DNA of 64,000 nucleotides from an uncultured Caldimonas sp. Its GTDB lineage: Bacteria > Pseudomonadota > Gammaproteobacteria > Burkholderiales > Burkholderiaceae. This document shows, in pieces, positions 8,827 through 19,203 of this stretch (within the stretch, counting starts at the first letter, position 1; every line of letters begins with the position of its first letter). The DNA lies in the NCBI RefSeq assembly GCF_946480305.1, contig NZ_CAMLJQ010000006.1:147540-211539 (forward strand), in the 5' to 3' direction. Both the position numbers and the translations under genes were made by a program. Under the pieces are notes generated by a model that had not been told where the DNA came from, did no database searches, and saw only the letters and a program-made list of their open reading frames with translations.

Positions 8827-9763
8827 GTGCGTGCTTATTACTCAGATCAGTTCGTGCTGCCGCTGCCCGAGGGGCACCGCTTTCCAATGGCCAAGTACGC
8901 CTTGTTGCGGGATGGCGTGGCCCGGGATCTGCCGCAGGTCCGGCTCTGCCCGGCACCCGCGGCGACCGACGGTGAACTGGCGCTGGCCCACGAGCCCCGG
9001 TATGTCAGTGCCGTGATGGAAGGCTGGCTCACTGCCGAGCAACAACGGGAGATCGGGTTCCCGTGGTCGGAGCGCATGGTGGAGCGCTCGCGGCGCTCGG
9101 TTGGCGCGACCATTGCGGCCGCGCGGTCGGCTCTGGACGAAGGCATCGGCGCCAATCTTGCCGGAGGGACGCACCACGCCTATGCCGACAAGGGCAGCGG
9201 TTACTGCGTTTTCAACGACGTGGCCGTGGCCGCCCGCTTGATGCAGGCCGAATGGCATCGACGCCACCGTTCCTTGCTGCGAGTGGCGGTGATCGACCTC
9301 GATGTCCACCAGGGCAACGGCACGGCCGCTATCTTTCGCGATGACCCCACCGTGTTCACGCTCAGCCTGCACGGGGCTCGCAACTTTCCCTTCCGCAAGG
9401 AAGCGAGCGACCTCGATGTGGAGCTTCCCGATGGCTGCACCGACGAGCCCTATCTGGCGGCGCTCGACGATGCCCTGCTGACCCTCTGGGAGCGGCATGC
9501 CGAGCAGGCGCCGGGGTTGATCTTCTACCTGGCTGGCGCCGATCCGTACGAGGGCGACCGGCTCGGGCGATTGAAGCTGAGCCGCGAAGGGCTTGCGGAA
9601 AGGGATCGCCGCGTGCTCGCTGCTGCGCGGCAACGTGGGATCCCGGTCGTCGTCACGATGGCGGGCGGTTATGGCCGGGTGATCCAGGAAACCGTCGAGA
9701 TCCAGCAGCGCACCCTGGCGATTGCTGCCACCTGTCAACACCAATGGAGCACCCGCAGAACCC

Positions 9764-9783
<20 letters not shown>
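8827..9783 (+). CDS. Histone deacetylase-like / acetoin-utilization family amidohydrolase
   Basis: Zn-dependent deacetylase fold. The 318-aa protein has the GGTHHA histidine pair (catalytic), the metal-binding DLDVHQGNGT motif, and AGADPYEGDRLG with the second metal aspartate, in the order and spacing of class II-like bacterial HDACs. Possible substrates are acetylated small amines or protein lysines; none can be assigned from sequence. Start set at GTG because the protein then begins at the family N-terminus (RAYYSDQFVLPLP); an ATG at 8764 would add 21 unlikely residues. The stop overlaps the next gene. Confidence 0.85.
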
Positions 9784-10191
<408 letters not shown>

Positions 10192-10195
<4 letters not shown>

Positions 10196-10893
10196 CCGAC
10201 CCATCCCCGTCCTGCGTCGCCGCTGTGGATGCTGCCATCGCCTCGCGGCGCTCGATCCGCGCATTCTTGCCAACCGCTGTACCGAGAGGCGTGATCGAGG
10301 ACATTCTGCGTATCGCTTCGCGAGCGCCTTCCGGCACCAACACGCAGCCCTGGAAGGTGTACGTGCTGACGGGCGCCTCCAAGCTCGCACTGACGCAGAA
10401 GATCCTGTCGGCATACGACGACCCGGCCATTGCGGCAACCCACGAGGAAGAGTATGCGTATTACCCTCGCGAGTGGGTGACGCCCTACATCGACCGCCGC
10501 CGCAAAATCGGGTGGGATCTTTACGGGCTGCTCGGGATTGCGAAGGGCGACAAGGCTCGCATGCACGAGCAGCACGGCCGCAACTACCGCTTCTTCGATG
10601 CACCCGTAGGTCTGATGTTCACGATCGATCGCGTGATGGAGCAGGGCAGCTGGCTCGACTACGGCATGTTCCTCCAGAACATCATGATCGCGGCCCGCGC
10701 CCGCGGACTCGATACCTGCCCCCAAGCGGCCTTCACGCAGTTTCACCGCATCATCCTGGAGCACCTCGGCGCACCTGCGAGCGAGATGCTGGTGTGCGGC
10801 ATGTCGCTCGGCCATGCCGACCCGGATGCTGTCGAGAACCGCCTCATCACCGAGCGGGCCCCGGTCGAAGGGTTCACCACCTTTTTGGAGTAG
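10192..10893 (+). CDS. Nitroreductase-family flavoprotein
   Basis: FMN-dependent oxidoreductase of 233 aa. SRRSIRAF near the N-terminus binds the FMN phosphate, and APSGTNTQPW is the second FMN/dimer motif; GMSLGHADPD near the C-terminus is typical of the nitrobenzoate-reductase-like subgroup. Substrates may be nitroaromatics, quinones or enoates. Start ATG overlaps the thioesterase stop. Confidence 0.88.
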
Positions 10894-10895
10894 CC

Positions 10896-11279
10896 ATGGC
10901 GATGTCGGCAATGGATTGGGTGGCCGAGGAGCGAATTGCCCGAGCCGTGGCCGCAGGCGAGCTTTCCGGGCTGCCCGGCGAGGGCCGCCCGCTGCAGTTG
11001 GACGACGACCGGCTGGTGCCGCTGGAGCAGCGAGCGGCAATGCGGGTACTGAAAAACTCAGGCCATGTGCCGGACGAGATCCGCTTGCTGAAGGAGTTGC
11101 GCGATGCGCAGTGCGAGTGGGCGCAGTCGGAGGGCGAACGGCGCGAAGCGGTGGAGCGTCGGCTGCTGGCCTTGCGCGTTCGGCTGGAGGCTGCAGGACT
11201 GCGGACGGCAGCGCGCAACCCGGCATGGCGGCAGTACGAACCGAAGATCCGCTCCCGCCTCAAGGGAGGCGGCGGTTGA
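10896..11279 (+). CDS. DUF1992 (DnaJ-homologue C-terminal-like) protein
   Basis: A 127-aa soluble protein of the DUF1992 family. It starts with MDWVAEERIARAV and contains GLPGEGRPL, the family's conserved core, and ends in a basic tail. Function is not established; eukaryotic relatives are DnaJ-like and named for homology only. It follows the nitroreductase stop by 2 nt and so belongs to the same transcript. Confidence 0.8.
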   Translation: MAMSAMDWVAEERIARAVAAGELSGLPGEGRPLQLDDDRLVPLEQRAAMRVLKNSGHVPDEIRLLKELRDAQCEWAQSEGERREAVERRLLALRVRLEAAGLRTAARNPAWRQYEPKIRSRLKGGGG

Positions 11280-11338
11280 TCGGGTTTTCCTGGGGGCAGC
11301 CGCATGCCGCGTGAAGCTGGGCGTAAGGGAGCGATTTC

Positions 11339-11344
11339 TATAAT
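11339..11344 (+). promoter_or_regulatory. -10 hexamer TATAAT, 8 nt before the lutC-like ATG
   Basis: Perfect TATAAT ending 8 nt before the start codon, no ribosome-binding site between. Predicts a transcript starting at or within 1-2 nt of the ATG. Confidence 0.5.
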
Positions 11345-11352
11345 CGCCCCGC

Positions 11353-12018
11353 ATGGAGACCTCTCTCGCTCGTGAACGCATCCTGGCTCGCATCCGACGA
11401 CAACAAGCCCGGGACGACGCCTTGAAGCCTGCCGAGCAACGCGAGGCGCAGGAGTGGGCGGCGCGACGCACGCGCGGACCACTGCCCGACACCGGCCCTG
11501 ACCGCGTTGCCAAGTTCCGCGAGATGGCGCTGCGCATGCAGAGTACCCTGGACGATGTTCCGACCTGGGCTGACGCGCCGGCCGCGATCGGGCGCTACCT
11601 CTCATCACTCTCCTTGCCATTGCGCGCCGTCGCGCATGAGACGCTGAAGCCACTACCTTGGCACTCGGCGGGCCTGGAGGTCGAGTATCGGCCCCCGGTC
11701 GACGACGATCTGGTCAGCCTGACCGGCTGCTTCTGCGCCGTGGCCGAAACCGGTTCTCTCGTGTTTGCCACCAGCCCCTCGACCTGGGCGATGGCTCACC
11801 TGCTGCCGGAAACTCACGTCGTGCTGCTGGACGCGCATCGCATCGTGGCCTATCAGGAAGATGCATTCGACCTGATGCGTACGGAGCTGGGGGAGATCCC
11901 GCGCGGCTTCAACACGGTGTCCGGTCCTTCGCGCACTGGCGATATCGAACAGACCATCGTGCTCGGCGCACACGGCCCCTACCGCGTGCACGTCGTGCTC
12001 GTGCAAGCGGCTGCCTGA
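11353..12018 (+). CDS. LUD-domain protein (LutC/YkgG family)
   Basis: 221-aa protein of the LutC family, one part of the LutABC L-lactate oxidation system in other bacteria. The C-terminal two thirds carry the LUD domain (CFCAVAETGSLVF, then the SGPSRTGDIE motif). No lutA or lutB is adjacent, so it is an orphan; it may act with distant partners or in another redox role. The basic N-terminal 60 residues are less conserved. Confidence 0.8.
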   Translation: METSLARERILARIRRQQARDDALKPAEQREAQEWAARRTRGPLPDTGPDRVAKFREMALRMQSTLDDVPTWADAPAAIGRYLSSLSLPLRAVAHETLKPLPWHSAGLEVEYRPPVDDDLVSLTGCFCAVAETGSLVFATSPSTWAMAHLLPETHVVLLDAHRIVAYQEDAFDLMRTELGEIPRGFNTVSGPSRTGDIEQTIVLGAHGPYRVHVVLVQAAA

Positions 12019-12065
12019 CCCTGCGGCTCTGCGTCTACCCCCATTCCTTCTTGATTCGAGAGTTG

Positions 12066-13487
12066 ATGATGATGAAACGCGTGCCGCGCTGGGCGGCTTT
12101 GGTGTGCATGGGGCTGTTGGCGCCGGGCTTGGCCCAGGCGGCCGAGGTGGATGGTGCGGCGCTGTCGGTGCTGTGGGCCGTGCCGTTCGCCGGCATCCTG
12201 TTGTCGATTGCGGTGATGCCGTTGGTCGCACCGTTCTTCTGGCACCACCACTACGGGAAGGTCTCGGCGGCGTGGGCCCTGGCCTTCCTGCTGCCATTTG
12301 CGGCAGTGTTCGGGCTGCCGGCCGCCGGTGCCGGGCTGGTGCACGCGATGCTGGCCGAATACATCCCGTTCATCATCCTGCTCACCGCGCTGTTCACTGT
12401 CGCCGGGGGCATCTTCGTGCGGGGCAACCTGCACGGCAGCCCGGCGTTGAACGCGGGGTTGATGGCCATCGGCGCGTGCCTTGCCAGCGTGATGGGCACG
12501 ACCGGCGCCTCGATGCTGTTGATCCGCCCGCTGATTCGCGCGAACGACAACCGCAAGCACGTGGCCCACGTGATCGTGTTCTTCATCTTCATCGTCTCCA
12601 ACATCGGCGGCTCGCTCACCCCGTTGGGTGATCCGCCGCTCTTTCTCGGCTTCCTCAAGGGCGTCGATTTCTTCTGGACCGCGAAGGCGATCTTTCCGGA
12701 GACGCTGTTTCTCGTCGTCGCATTGCTCGTGATCTTCTTTGCGATCGACACCTACTACTACCGCAAGGAAGGTGTGCTGCCGCAAGATCCCACGCCCGAC
12801 GACAACCCGCGCTTCGGTATCGAGGGCAAGATCAACTTCGCGTTGCTCGTCGCAGTGGTCGGCCTCGTGCTGATGAGCGGCGTGTGGAACCCGGGCATCG
12901 AATACGACGTGTTCGGCACGACCGTCGGCTTGCCCCAGATCGTGCGCGATGCTGCACTGGTGGCCATCACTTTCATCTCGCTGGTCGTCACGCCGCGCGC
13001 CGCGCGCGAGCAGAATCAGTTCGGCTGGGCGCCGATGGCCGAGGTGGCCAAGCTGTTCGCCGGCATCTTCCTCACCATCATCCCGGTGCTGGCCATGCTC
13101 AAGGCGGGTGCCAACGGCCCGTTCGCGCCCATCGTGCACATGGTGACGGGGCCGGACGGCCAGCCCATCCCGGCGATGTACTTCTGGGCAACGGGCGTGC
13201 TTTCGTCCTTCCTCGACAACGCGCCGACCTACCTGGTCTTCTTCAACCTTGCCGGCGGCGACCCCGAGGTGCTGATGACCACGCTCGCGCCGGTGCTTGC
13301 AGCCATCTCGGCCGGCGCGGTCTTCATGGGCGCCAACACCTACATCGGCAATGCACCCAATCTGATGGTGAAGGCGATTGCGGAAGACCGGGACATCCGC
13401 ATGCCGAGCTTCTTCGGCTACATGGCCTGGTCGTTCGGTATCCTGTTGCCGTTGTTCGCCGTTACCACATTCATCTGGCTGCTCTGA
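12066..13487 (+). CDS. NhaD/CitM-type sodium:proton antiporter family protein
   Basis: Polytopic membrane protein of 473 aa with about 12 hydrophobic segments and an N-terminal signal-like stretch ending AQA. Family features include TTGASMLLIRPLIRAND, NIGGSLTPLGDPPL and FLDNAPTYLVF, all ion-transporter superfamily motifs with broken-helix prolines and acidic residues. Likely exchanges Na+ and H+ at the inner membrane; a role as an organic-anion carrier is possible. Three consecutive ATGs occur at 12066, 12069 and 12072; which is used cannot be told. Confidence 0.85.
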   Translation: MMMKRVPRWAALVCMGLLAPGLAQAAEVDGAALSVLWAVPFAGILLSIAVMPLVAPFFWHHHYGKVSAAWALAFLLPFAAVFGLPAAGAGLVHAMLAEYIPFIILLTALFTVAGGIFVRGNLHGSPALNAGLMAIGACLASVMGTTGASMLLIRPLIRANDNRKHVAHVIVFFIFIVSNIGGSLTPLGDPPLFLGFLKGVDFFWTAKAIFPETLFLVVALLVIFFAIDTYYYRKEGVLPQDPTPDDNPRFGIEGKINFALLVAVVGLVLMSGVWNPGIEYDVFGTTVGLPQIVRDAALVAITFISLVVTPRAAREQNQFGWAPMAEVAKLFAGIFLTIIPVLAMLKAGANGPFAPIVHMVTGPDGQPIPAMYFWATGVLSSFLDNAPTYLVFFNLAGGDPEVLMTTLAPVLAAISAGAVFMGANTYIGNAPNLMVKAIAEDRDIRMPSFFGYMAWSFGILLPLFAVTTFIWLL

Positions 13488-13514
13488 AGCGGCCCATCAT
13501 CCGGAGACAGTCGC

Positions 13515-14510
13515 ATGAAGCCCGCAGTATTGGTGGCGCGCAAGGTGTTTCCTCAAGTCGTCGAGCGGTTGCGTGAGCATTTCGAGGTCGAGGTCAACGA
13601 AGACGAACGGGTGTGGACTCAGCAGGAGCTGGTTGCGAAGCTGCAAGGCAAGCAGGGCATCTATCTGACACCGACCAACCGCGTCGATGCCGCCGTGCTC
13701 GACGCGTGCCCCGGACTCAAGGTGGTTGCCAACATGGCGGTCGGTTTCAACAACATCGACGTGCCCGCCTGCACGGCCCGCGGCGTGCTGTGCACCAACA
13801 CACCCGACGTGCTGACCGAAACCACCGCCGACTTCGGCATGGCCTTGCTGCTGGCAACGGCGCGGCGGGTCACCGAGGCGGAGCGCTTCCTGCGCAGCGG
13901 CCGATGGAACAACTGGTCGTTCGACATGCTGATGGGGCGTGACGTGCACGGCACCACCCTGGGGGTGCTTGGCATGGGCCGCATCGGGCAAGCCATTGCA
14001 CGGCGCGCGGCGCTTGGTTTTGGGATGCAGGTGATCTATCACAACCGCAGCCGCCTGACACCCGAGGTGGAGTCTGCCTTGAACGCACGCTATGTGGGCA
14101 AGGAAGAGCTGCTGCGGGAAGCCGACCACCTGATGCTGGTGCTGCCGTATTCCCCGCAAAGCCATCACGCGATCGGGCGCGCGGAGATCGCGTTGATGAA
14201 GCGCACGGCAACGCTCGTCAACATTGCTCGCGGAGGCATCGTGGACGACGCAGCGCTCGCCGAAGCGCTGGCCGAGCGCCGCATTGCGGCGGCCGGGCTC
14301 GACGTGTTCGAAGGGGAGCCCGAGGTGCACCGAGCGCTGCTGGACGTCCCCAACGTCGTGCTCACGCCGCACATCGCGAGCGCGACCGTTCGCACCCGGC
14401 TGGCAATGGCCAATCTTGCCGCCGACAATCTCATCGCCGGGCTGGGCCGTGGGCCGCAGGCTGGCAAACCGCCTTCGCCGCTGAATCCCGAGGTGCTGCC
14501 GAGAGGTTGA
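13515..14510 (+). CDS. Glyoxylate/hydroxypyruvate reductase, D-2-hydroxyacid dehydrogenase family
   Basis: NAD(P)H-dependent reductase of 331 aa. The Rossmann motif GMGRIG lies near residue 154; catalytic residues are visible as NIARGG (Arg), DVFEGEP (Glu) and TPHIAS (His). Closest in layout to GhrB-type enzymes that reduce glyoxylate, hydroxypyruvate or 2-ketogluconate. It follows the antiporter by 27 nt and may be co-transcribed. Confidence 0.9.
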   Translation: MKPAVLVARKVFPQVVERLREHFEVEVNEDERVWTQQELVAKLQGKQGIYLTPTNRVDAAVLDACPGLKVVANMAVGFNNIDVPACTARGVLCTNTPDVLTETTADFGMALLLATARRVTEAERFLRSGRWNNWSFDMLMGRDVHGTTLGVLGMGRIGQAIARRAALGFGMQVIYHNRSRLTPEVESALNARYVGKEELLREADHLMLVLPYSPQSHHAIGRAEIALMKRTATLVNIARGGIVDDAALAEALAERRIAAAGLDVFEGEPEVHRALLDVPNVVLTPHIASATVRTRLAMANLAADNLIAGLGRGPQAGKPPSPLNPEVLPRG

Positions 14511-14541
14511 GCGACACGCGGCAGGGGCACTGCGGCCCTGC

Positions 14542-14547
14542 CACAAT
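14542..14547 (+). promoter_or_regulatory. -10-like hexamer CACAAT, 6 nt before the rmuC ATG
   Basis: CACAAT then six bases then ATG, without a ribosome-binding site. Just upstream (14520-14542) a GGCAGGG/CCCTGCC hairpin may end the preceding transcript. Confidence 0.45.
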
Positions 14548-14553
14548 CGCCGC

Positions 14554-16002
14554 ATGACGATCGATTTCTGGCTGGCCACGCTGGGCGCGGCCAATCTGCT
14601 TTTGCTGTTGTGGCTGGCCTGGAGCCTGCGCGCGCGTACGAGTGCCGCTTCGTCCGAAGACCTGCAATCGACACTGCGCGCACAGATGGACGGGCTCGCC
14701 CGGCTGGAGCGCGAGCTGCGCGACGAACTCGGGCGCACGAGCCAGGGCACGCGGCAGGAGCTGGGTGGCACGCTGACCAACTTCCAGCAGGCGTTGCTCA
14801 CCCAGCAGGGCGACGTGGCGCGCACGCAGAACGAGCAGATCGACAGCTTCCGCACCCAACTTGCCGCGATGCAGCAGATGGTGGCCGACACCTTGCGTGC
14901 CTCCACGGGCGCGCTCACGGCGCAGTCGCAATCCGCGCGTGAAGCGCAGGACGCCGCCTTGAAACGCTTTGCCGATGCGCAAAGCGAACAGCTGCGCGCG
15001 CTGTCGGATGCGAACGAGCGCCGCCTGCTGGAAGTCCGTACGACGGTCGAGCAGAAGCTGGCGGCGCTGGCCGCCGACAACGAGAAGAAGCTGGAGCAGA
15101 TGCGCCAGACCGTGGACGAGAAGCTGCATGCCACGCTCGAGCAGCGTCTCGGTGAGAGCTTCAAGCAGGTGGCCGAGCGGCTGGAACAGGTGCACCGCGG
15201 CCTGGGCGAGATGCAGACGCTTGCGCAAGGCGTGGGTGATCTGAAGCGCGTGCTGACGAACGTCAAGACCCGTGGCGTGTTCGGCGAGACACAACTCGCG
15301 GCCTTGCTCGAACAGGTGTTCACACCGGAGCAGTACGCGGTGAACGTGGCCACCGTGCCGGGCAGCCGCGAGCGGGTCGAGTTCGCGATCCGCCTGCCCG
15401 GTAAGGGTGACGATGGCACGCCCGTGTGGTTGCCGCTGGATGCGAAGTTCCCGCGCGAAGACTACGAGCGGTTGCTCGAGGCACAGGAGCGTGCCGACCG
15501 CGACGGCGCCGAACTGGCCGCCAAGGCGCTGGAGATGCGCATCCGCGACGAGGCCCGCACCATCTGCGCCAAGTACCTGGCACCTCCTCACACGACGGAT
15601 TTCGCGGTGCTGTTCGTGCCCACCGAGGGCTTGTACGCCGAGTTGCTCCGTCGCCCGGGGCTCGTCGAGGCGCTGCAGCGCGAGCACCGCGTGTCGCTGG
15701 CCGGCCCGACCACCTTGCTCGCCATGCTGAACAGCCTGCAGATGGGCTTCCGCACACTGGCACTCGAGCGGCGTTCGTCCGAAGTCTGGAAGGTGCTGGG
15801 CGCCGTGAAGACGGAGTTTGCGAAGTTCGGCGACGTGCTTGCGAAGGTGAAGGACCAGACGCAGACGATGCTCAACACGCTCGACAAGGCCGAGGTGCGC
15901 ACACGCCAGATGAGCCGGGCGCTCAAGACGGTCGAGGCATTGCCCGAGCCGGAAGCTGCCGGCTTGTTGCCCCAGGACTTGCCGGCCGAGGAGCGGGAAT
16001 GA
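14554..16002 (+). CDS. rmuC: DNA recombination protein RmuC
   Basis: Limits inversions at short inverted repeats in E. coli; nuclease-like fold. The 482-aa protein has an N-terminal membrane segment (about residues 5-25), a long Gln/Glu/Ala-rich coiled coil to about residue 220, and the RmuC domain (GVFGETQLAALLEQV, then PLDAKFPREDYERL). The C-terminal 30 residues are a short helical tail. The 80 bp after it hold no credible gene. Confidence 0.93.
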   Translation: MTIDFWLATLGAANLLLLLWLAWSLRARTSAASSEDLQSTLRAQMDGLARLERELRDELGRTSQGTRQELGGTLTNFQQALLTQQGDVARTQNEQIDSFRTQLAAMQQMVADTLRASTGALTAQSQSAREAQDAALKRFADAQSEQLRALSDANERRLLEVRTTVEQKLAALAADNEKKLEQMRQTVDEKLHATLEQRLGESFKQVAERLEQVHRGLGEMQTLAQGVGDLKRVLTNVKTRGVFGETQLAALLEQVFTPEQYAVNVATVPGSRERVEFAIRLPGKGDDGTPVWLPLDAKFPREDYERLLEAQERADRDGAELAAKALEMRIRDEARTICAKYLAPPHTTDFAVLFVPTEGLYAELLRRPGLVEALQREHRVSLAGPTTLLAMLNSLQMGFRTLALERRSSEVWKVLGAVKTEFAKFGDVLAKVKDQTQTMLNTLDKAEVRTRQMSRALKTVEALPEPEAAGLLPQDLPAEERE

Positions 16003-16084
16003 TGCGACGGCCGGGTGCCTCGCTGCTCGCGGTGCCGGGTCGCCGCGTGGCACGCGCTGCCGCCATGAACGTCTGAGGTCGCCC

Positions 16085-17275
16085 ATGATGCCGCGCCCGC
16101 TGATTGCATTGATCGGCGGCCAGGTCTGTCTGCATGCCTGCATGGCCGGCACGCGCATGGCGGCCCCGCTGCTGGCACTCGAGCAGGGCCACACGGCGTG
16201 GTCCGTGGGGGTGTTGCTGGCGCTGTTCGCACTTGCACCGGTCGTGCTGTCGCTGCCTGCCGGCCGGCTGGCGGACCGGCATGGCTACCACCGGCCCGTG
16301 GCGATTGGCGTGGCGCTGTCGTTCACCGGTGCATGCATTGCGCTGCTGTTCCAGCACTATGCGGCACTGTGCGTGGCGGCGCTGCTTACCGGCGGGGGCA
16401 CCTCGTGCGCGCTGGTGGCAATCCAGCGCACGGCCGGCCGCAGCGCCGGCGACGCCACCCAACTCAAGCGCATCTTCAGCTGGCTGGCCTTGGGGCCGGC
16501 GTTCTCGAACTTCATGGGCCCGTTCGTCTCGGGCGTGCTGATCGATCTGTGGGGTTACCGGGCGGCGTTCGCGTTTCTTGCGCTGCTGCCGCTTGCCACC
16601 ATCTGGTGGGCCAGACAGGTACCGAAGGAGTCGCCGGACGCTGCCGACCACGCGAAGGGGTCGGTCTACGCTGCACTCGATCTACTGCGGTTTGCGCCGT
16701 TGCGGCGTCTGCTCGTCGTCAACTGGACGCTTTCGACGTGCTGGGACGTGCACACCTTCCTGGTGCCGGTGCTCGGACACGGGCGCGATCTGAGCGCCTC
16801 GGCGATCGGCTCCATTCTGGGCGCCTTTTCGATCGCGGCAGCCGTGGTGCGGCTGGTCATTCCCTTGGTGGCGCACCGCGTGCAGGAGTCGCAGGTGCTG
16901 CTGGCCGCGATGCTGGCCACCGCCTTGCTGTTCGGCATCTACCCCTTCACGGAGCAGGCCTGGGCGATGGGCGCGTGCTCGGTGCTGCTCGGTGCCGCGC
17001 TGGGATCGGTGCAGCCGATGGTGATGTCGGCGTTGCACCAGGTCACGCCATCGCACCGCCATGGCCAGGCGCTGGGTTTGCGGATGATGGCCATCAATGT
17101 GTCGAGCACCGCGATGCCGCTGCTGTTCGGTGCCGCGGGTGCGCTGGTGGGGCCAGCGTTCCTGTTCTGGGCTGCGGCGGGACTGGTGACCGCAGGGGCC
17201 ACGGTGGTGGGCCGGATCCGCGACGATCTTGCGTCGGCAGTCAGCCCTTCGATCCGCGACGCGCGGCACGGCTGA
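16085..17275 (+). CDS. MFS transporter
   Basis: 396-aa major facilitator with about 12 transmembrane helices. The loop after helix 2 carries GRLADRHGYHRP, matching the MFS signature, and a repeat of weaker form occurs after helix 8. An exporter of small molecules is likely; no substrate can be named. Its 3' end overlaps the convergent mnmC by 35 bp. Confidence 0.85.
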   Translation: MMPRPLIALIGGQVCLHACMAGTRMAAPLLALEQGHTAWSVGVLLALFALAPVVLSLPAGRLADRHGYHRPVAIGVALSFTGACIALLFQHYAALCVAALLTGGGTSCALVAIQRTAGRSAGDATQLKRIFSWLALGPAFSNFMGPFVSGVLIDLWGYRAAFAFLALLPLATIWWARQVPKESPDAADHAKGSVYAALDLLRFAPLRRLLVVNWTLSTCWDVHTFLVPVLGHGRDLSASAIGSILGAFSIAAAVVRLVIPLVAHRVQESQVLLAAMLATALLFGIYPFTEQAWAMGACSVLLGAALGSVQPMVMSALHQVTPSHRHGQALGLRMMAINVSSTAMPLLFGAAGALVGPAFLFWAAAGLVTAGATVVGRIRDDLASAVSPSIRDARHG

Positions 17276-19190
17276 CGAAGCGGGCGACATCGATCGCCTC
17301 GCGCAGATCCGCGCCGACCGGGCACGGCGTGCCGGCCACCCATGAAGCAAGCACGCGCGCTCCCAGCAGCGACCACGTGATGCCGCGGGAGCCCAACCCC
17401 GTGTACACGTACAGGCCCGCGCGGCGGGGCACGAAACGAGGGTGGTCCAGCCGTTCGCCCGGGTGATCCAGGGCGCATTCATCGGGAGCTGGTCCGATCA
17501 CCGGCAAGCGGTCGTCGGTGACGCAGCGCCAGCCGACGCGGCCTTGCAACTGCGACATGTCGATCACCGGTCTCGAACCGGTGAGGCGCTCGAACTGCGC
17601 CAGGTTGTGCTGGTGGTCGGAGGCTCTCACCTCCGGGTCTGGATCGTGATGCAGCGTCGTTGCACCGCACAGCACGAGGCCGTCGTGCGCGGGGAGCACA
17701 TAGCCCGCGCCTGCCACCGGCCGCCGCGGGCTCAGTACGCCGGCTGCCTGGGCGGGCAGCCAGGTGGTCTGCCCACGTACCGAAGAGAGCGGCCAGTGGC
17801 GGGGCGAGAGCAGCCGTGCCGCGTCGTTGGCGTTGGCCAGCACGACGACGGCTCCGCGGCCGATCTCGATGCCGCTCGCGTCCAGCAGCCGCCACCCGTC
17901 GTCGCAGGGCAGCAGCTTGTCGACCGTGATGCCGCCTCGCCACTGCACCGCGTCATCGGACAGCCACGCGCTCGCCAGCTCGCCGGGACGCAGCCACCCG
18001 CCCCCAGGGTAGAACCAGGCCGGCCCGGTCAATGGCAGGCCGCTGAGCGAACGTGCCTGGGCCGTATCCACCGCCTGCACGTATTCCGGCGGCAGCCCGG
18101 TGGCATCGATGGCACGTTGCATGGATGCCAGCGCCTGGGGCTCGGTGGGCGAGGGCGCTTGCAGGCGAAGCATGCCGTCGAAGCCGCCGGTCAGGGCCGT
18201 TCGCTCGCGCAACGGCTCGAGCGATGCCCGCAGTTGCAACGCAGCGGCCCGGTTGAAGCGGGCGTGCGCTCCATCCTGCGGGTTGACGATGCCGTGGAAC
18301 ATGCCGCCCGGGTTGCCGGAAGCCTCTTGCGCGGGGCGGGCATGCCGATCGAGCACCAGGCTGCGCCAGCCCAGTTCCGACAGGGCATGAGCGGTGGCGC
18401 ATCCGGCCAGGCCGCCGCCGACGATCACCGCTTCATGCTTGTGTGCCGACGCGGCTTGCCAGCCACGGGGGTCGTGTCGCGCGAAGCGCGGGGCAAACCG
18501 GCCGATGGTGATGTCGCGCTTGCCGCCGAAGCCGGGGGCACGTTCCACTGCGAATCCGGCTTCCTGCAGGCCGTCACGCACAGTGCGGGCGGCGCTCCAG
18601 GTGGCCACCGTCGCTTGCGGCGCGGCCAGCCGGCCGAGCGCCTTCAGCACCCGAGGCTCCCACATCGCCTCGTTTTTCGCGGGGGCGAACCCGTCGAGAA
18701 AGAACGCGTCGACCGAGGCGCACAGCTGCGGCAGCCATTGCGCCACGTCGCCGTAGGCCAGCAGCAGCGTGATGCGGCCCCGGTCGAAGCTCAGGCGATG
18801 CAGATCAGGGGTCGGGGCGGGCCACTGCGCGGCGAGTTGTGCCACCAGGTCAGGCAGGGCGTGGGCCGCATGCACCCGCTGCAGGTCGGCCCGGGTCGGG
18901 GGGTGCTTTTCGATGGAAAGAAACGTCAGCCGGGCGCAACGCCGGGGGTGGCGGCGCCATGCGTCCCAGGTGGCGAGGAAGTTGTTGCCGAGGCCGAACC
19001 CGGTTTCCAGCACCGTGAAGTGCTCGCGAGCGGCCCACCGGTCGGGCAGGCCATTGCCGGCCAGGAACACGTGCTGCGCCTGCGGCAGTGCACCGGCGGC
19101 CGTGTGATACACGTCGCCGAACTCCGGCGCGAACGGCACGCCTTCCGGCGTGAAGTCGATGCGGGCGGGGCGGATCGGTTCGCTCTTCAC
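17241..19190 (-). CDS. mnmC: Bifunctional tRNA mnm5s2U biosynthesis protein MnmC
   Basis: Completes 5-methylaminomethyl-2-thiouridine at the wobble position of tRNAs. The N-terminal third is the SAM-dependent methyltransferase (LETGFGLGNNF); the rest is the FAD-dependent oxidoreductase (VIVGGGLAGCATAHAL, then GNPGGMFHGI) that removes carboxymethyl from cmnm5U. A GTG at 19190 is taken as start because the next GTG upstream (19220) lies inside the efp terminator hairpin. 649 aa, normal for the fusion. Overlaps the MFS gene tail-to-tail. Confidence 0.92.
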   Translation of the reverse strand: MKSEPIRPARIDFTPEGVPFAPEFGDVYHTAAGALPQAQHVFLAGNGLPDRWAAREHFTVLETGFGLGNNFLATWDAWRRHPRRCARLTFLSIEKHPPTRADLQRVHAAHALPDLVAQLAAQWPAPTPDLHRLSFDRGRITLLLAYGDVAQWLPQLCASVDAFFLDGFAPAKNEAMWEPRVLKALGRLAAPQATVATWSAARTVRDGLQEAGFAVERAPGFGGKRDITIGRFAPRFARHDPRGWQAASAHKHEAVIVGGGLAGCATAHALSELGWRSLVLDRHARPAQEASGNPGGMFHGIVNPQDGAHARFNRAAALQLRASLEPLRERTALTGGFDGMLRLQAPSPTEPQALASMQRAIDATGLPPEYVQAVDTAQARSLSGLPLTGPAWFYPGGGWLRPGELASAWLSDDAVQWRGGITVDKLLPCDDGWRLLDASGIEIGRGAVVVLANANDAARLLSPRHWPLSSVRGQTTWLPAQAAGVLSPRRPVAGAGYVLPAHDGLVLCGATTLHHDPDPEVRASDHQHNLAQFERLTGSRPVIDMSQLQGRVGWRCVTDDRLPVIGPAPDECALDHPGERLDHPRFVPRRAGLYVYTGLGSRGITWSLLGARVLASWVAGTPCPVGADLREAIDVARFVSRAARRGSKG

Positions 19191-19203
19191 CGAAGTCGAG
19201 GCC

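Noticed and set aside
16003..16084. Short frame ending ...AAMNV between rmuC and the MFS gene
   Set aside because: No ribosome-binding site, too short, and composition like spacer.
13497..16194. Overlapping minus-strand open frames opposite the hydroxyacid reductase and rmuC
   Set aside because: Shadows; composition is repetitive and no start or family can be supported.
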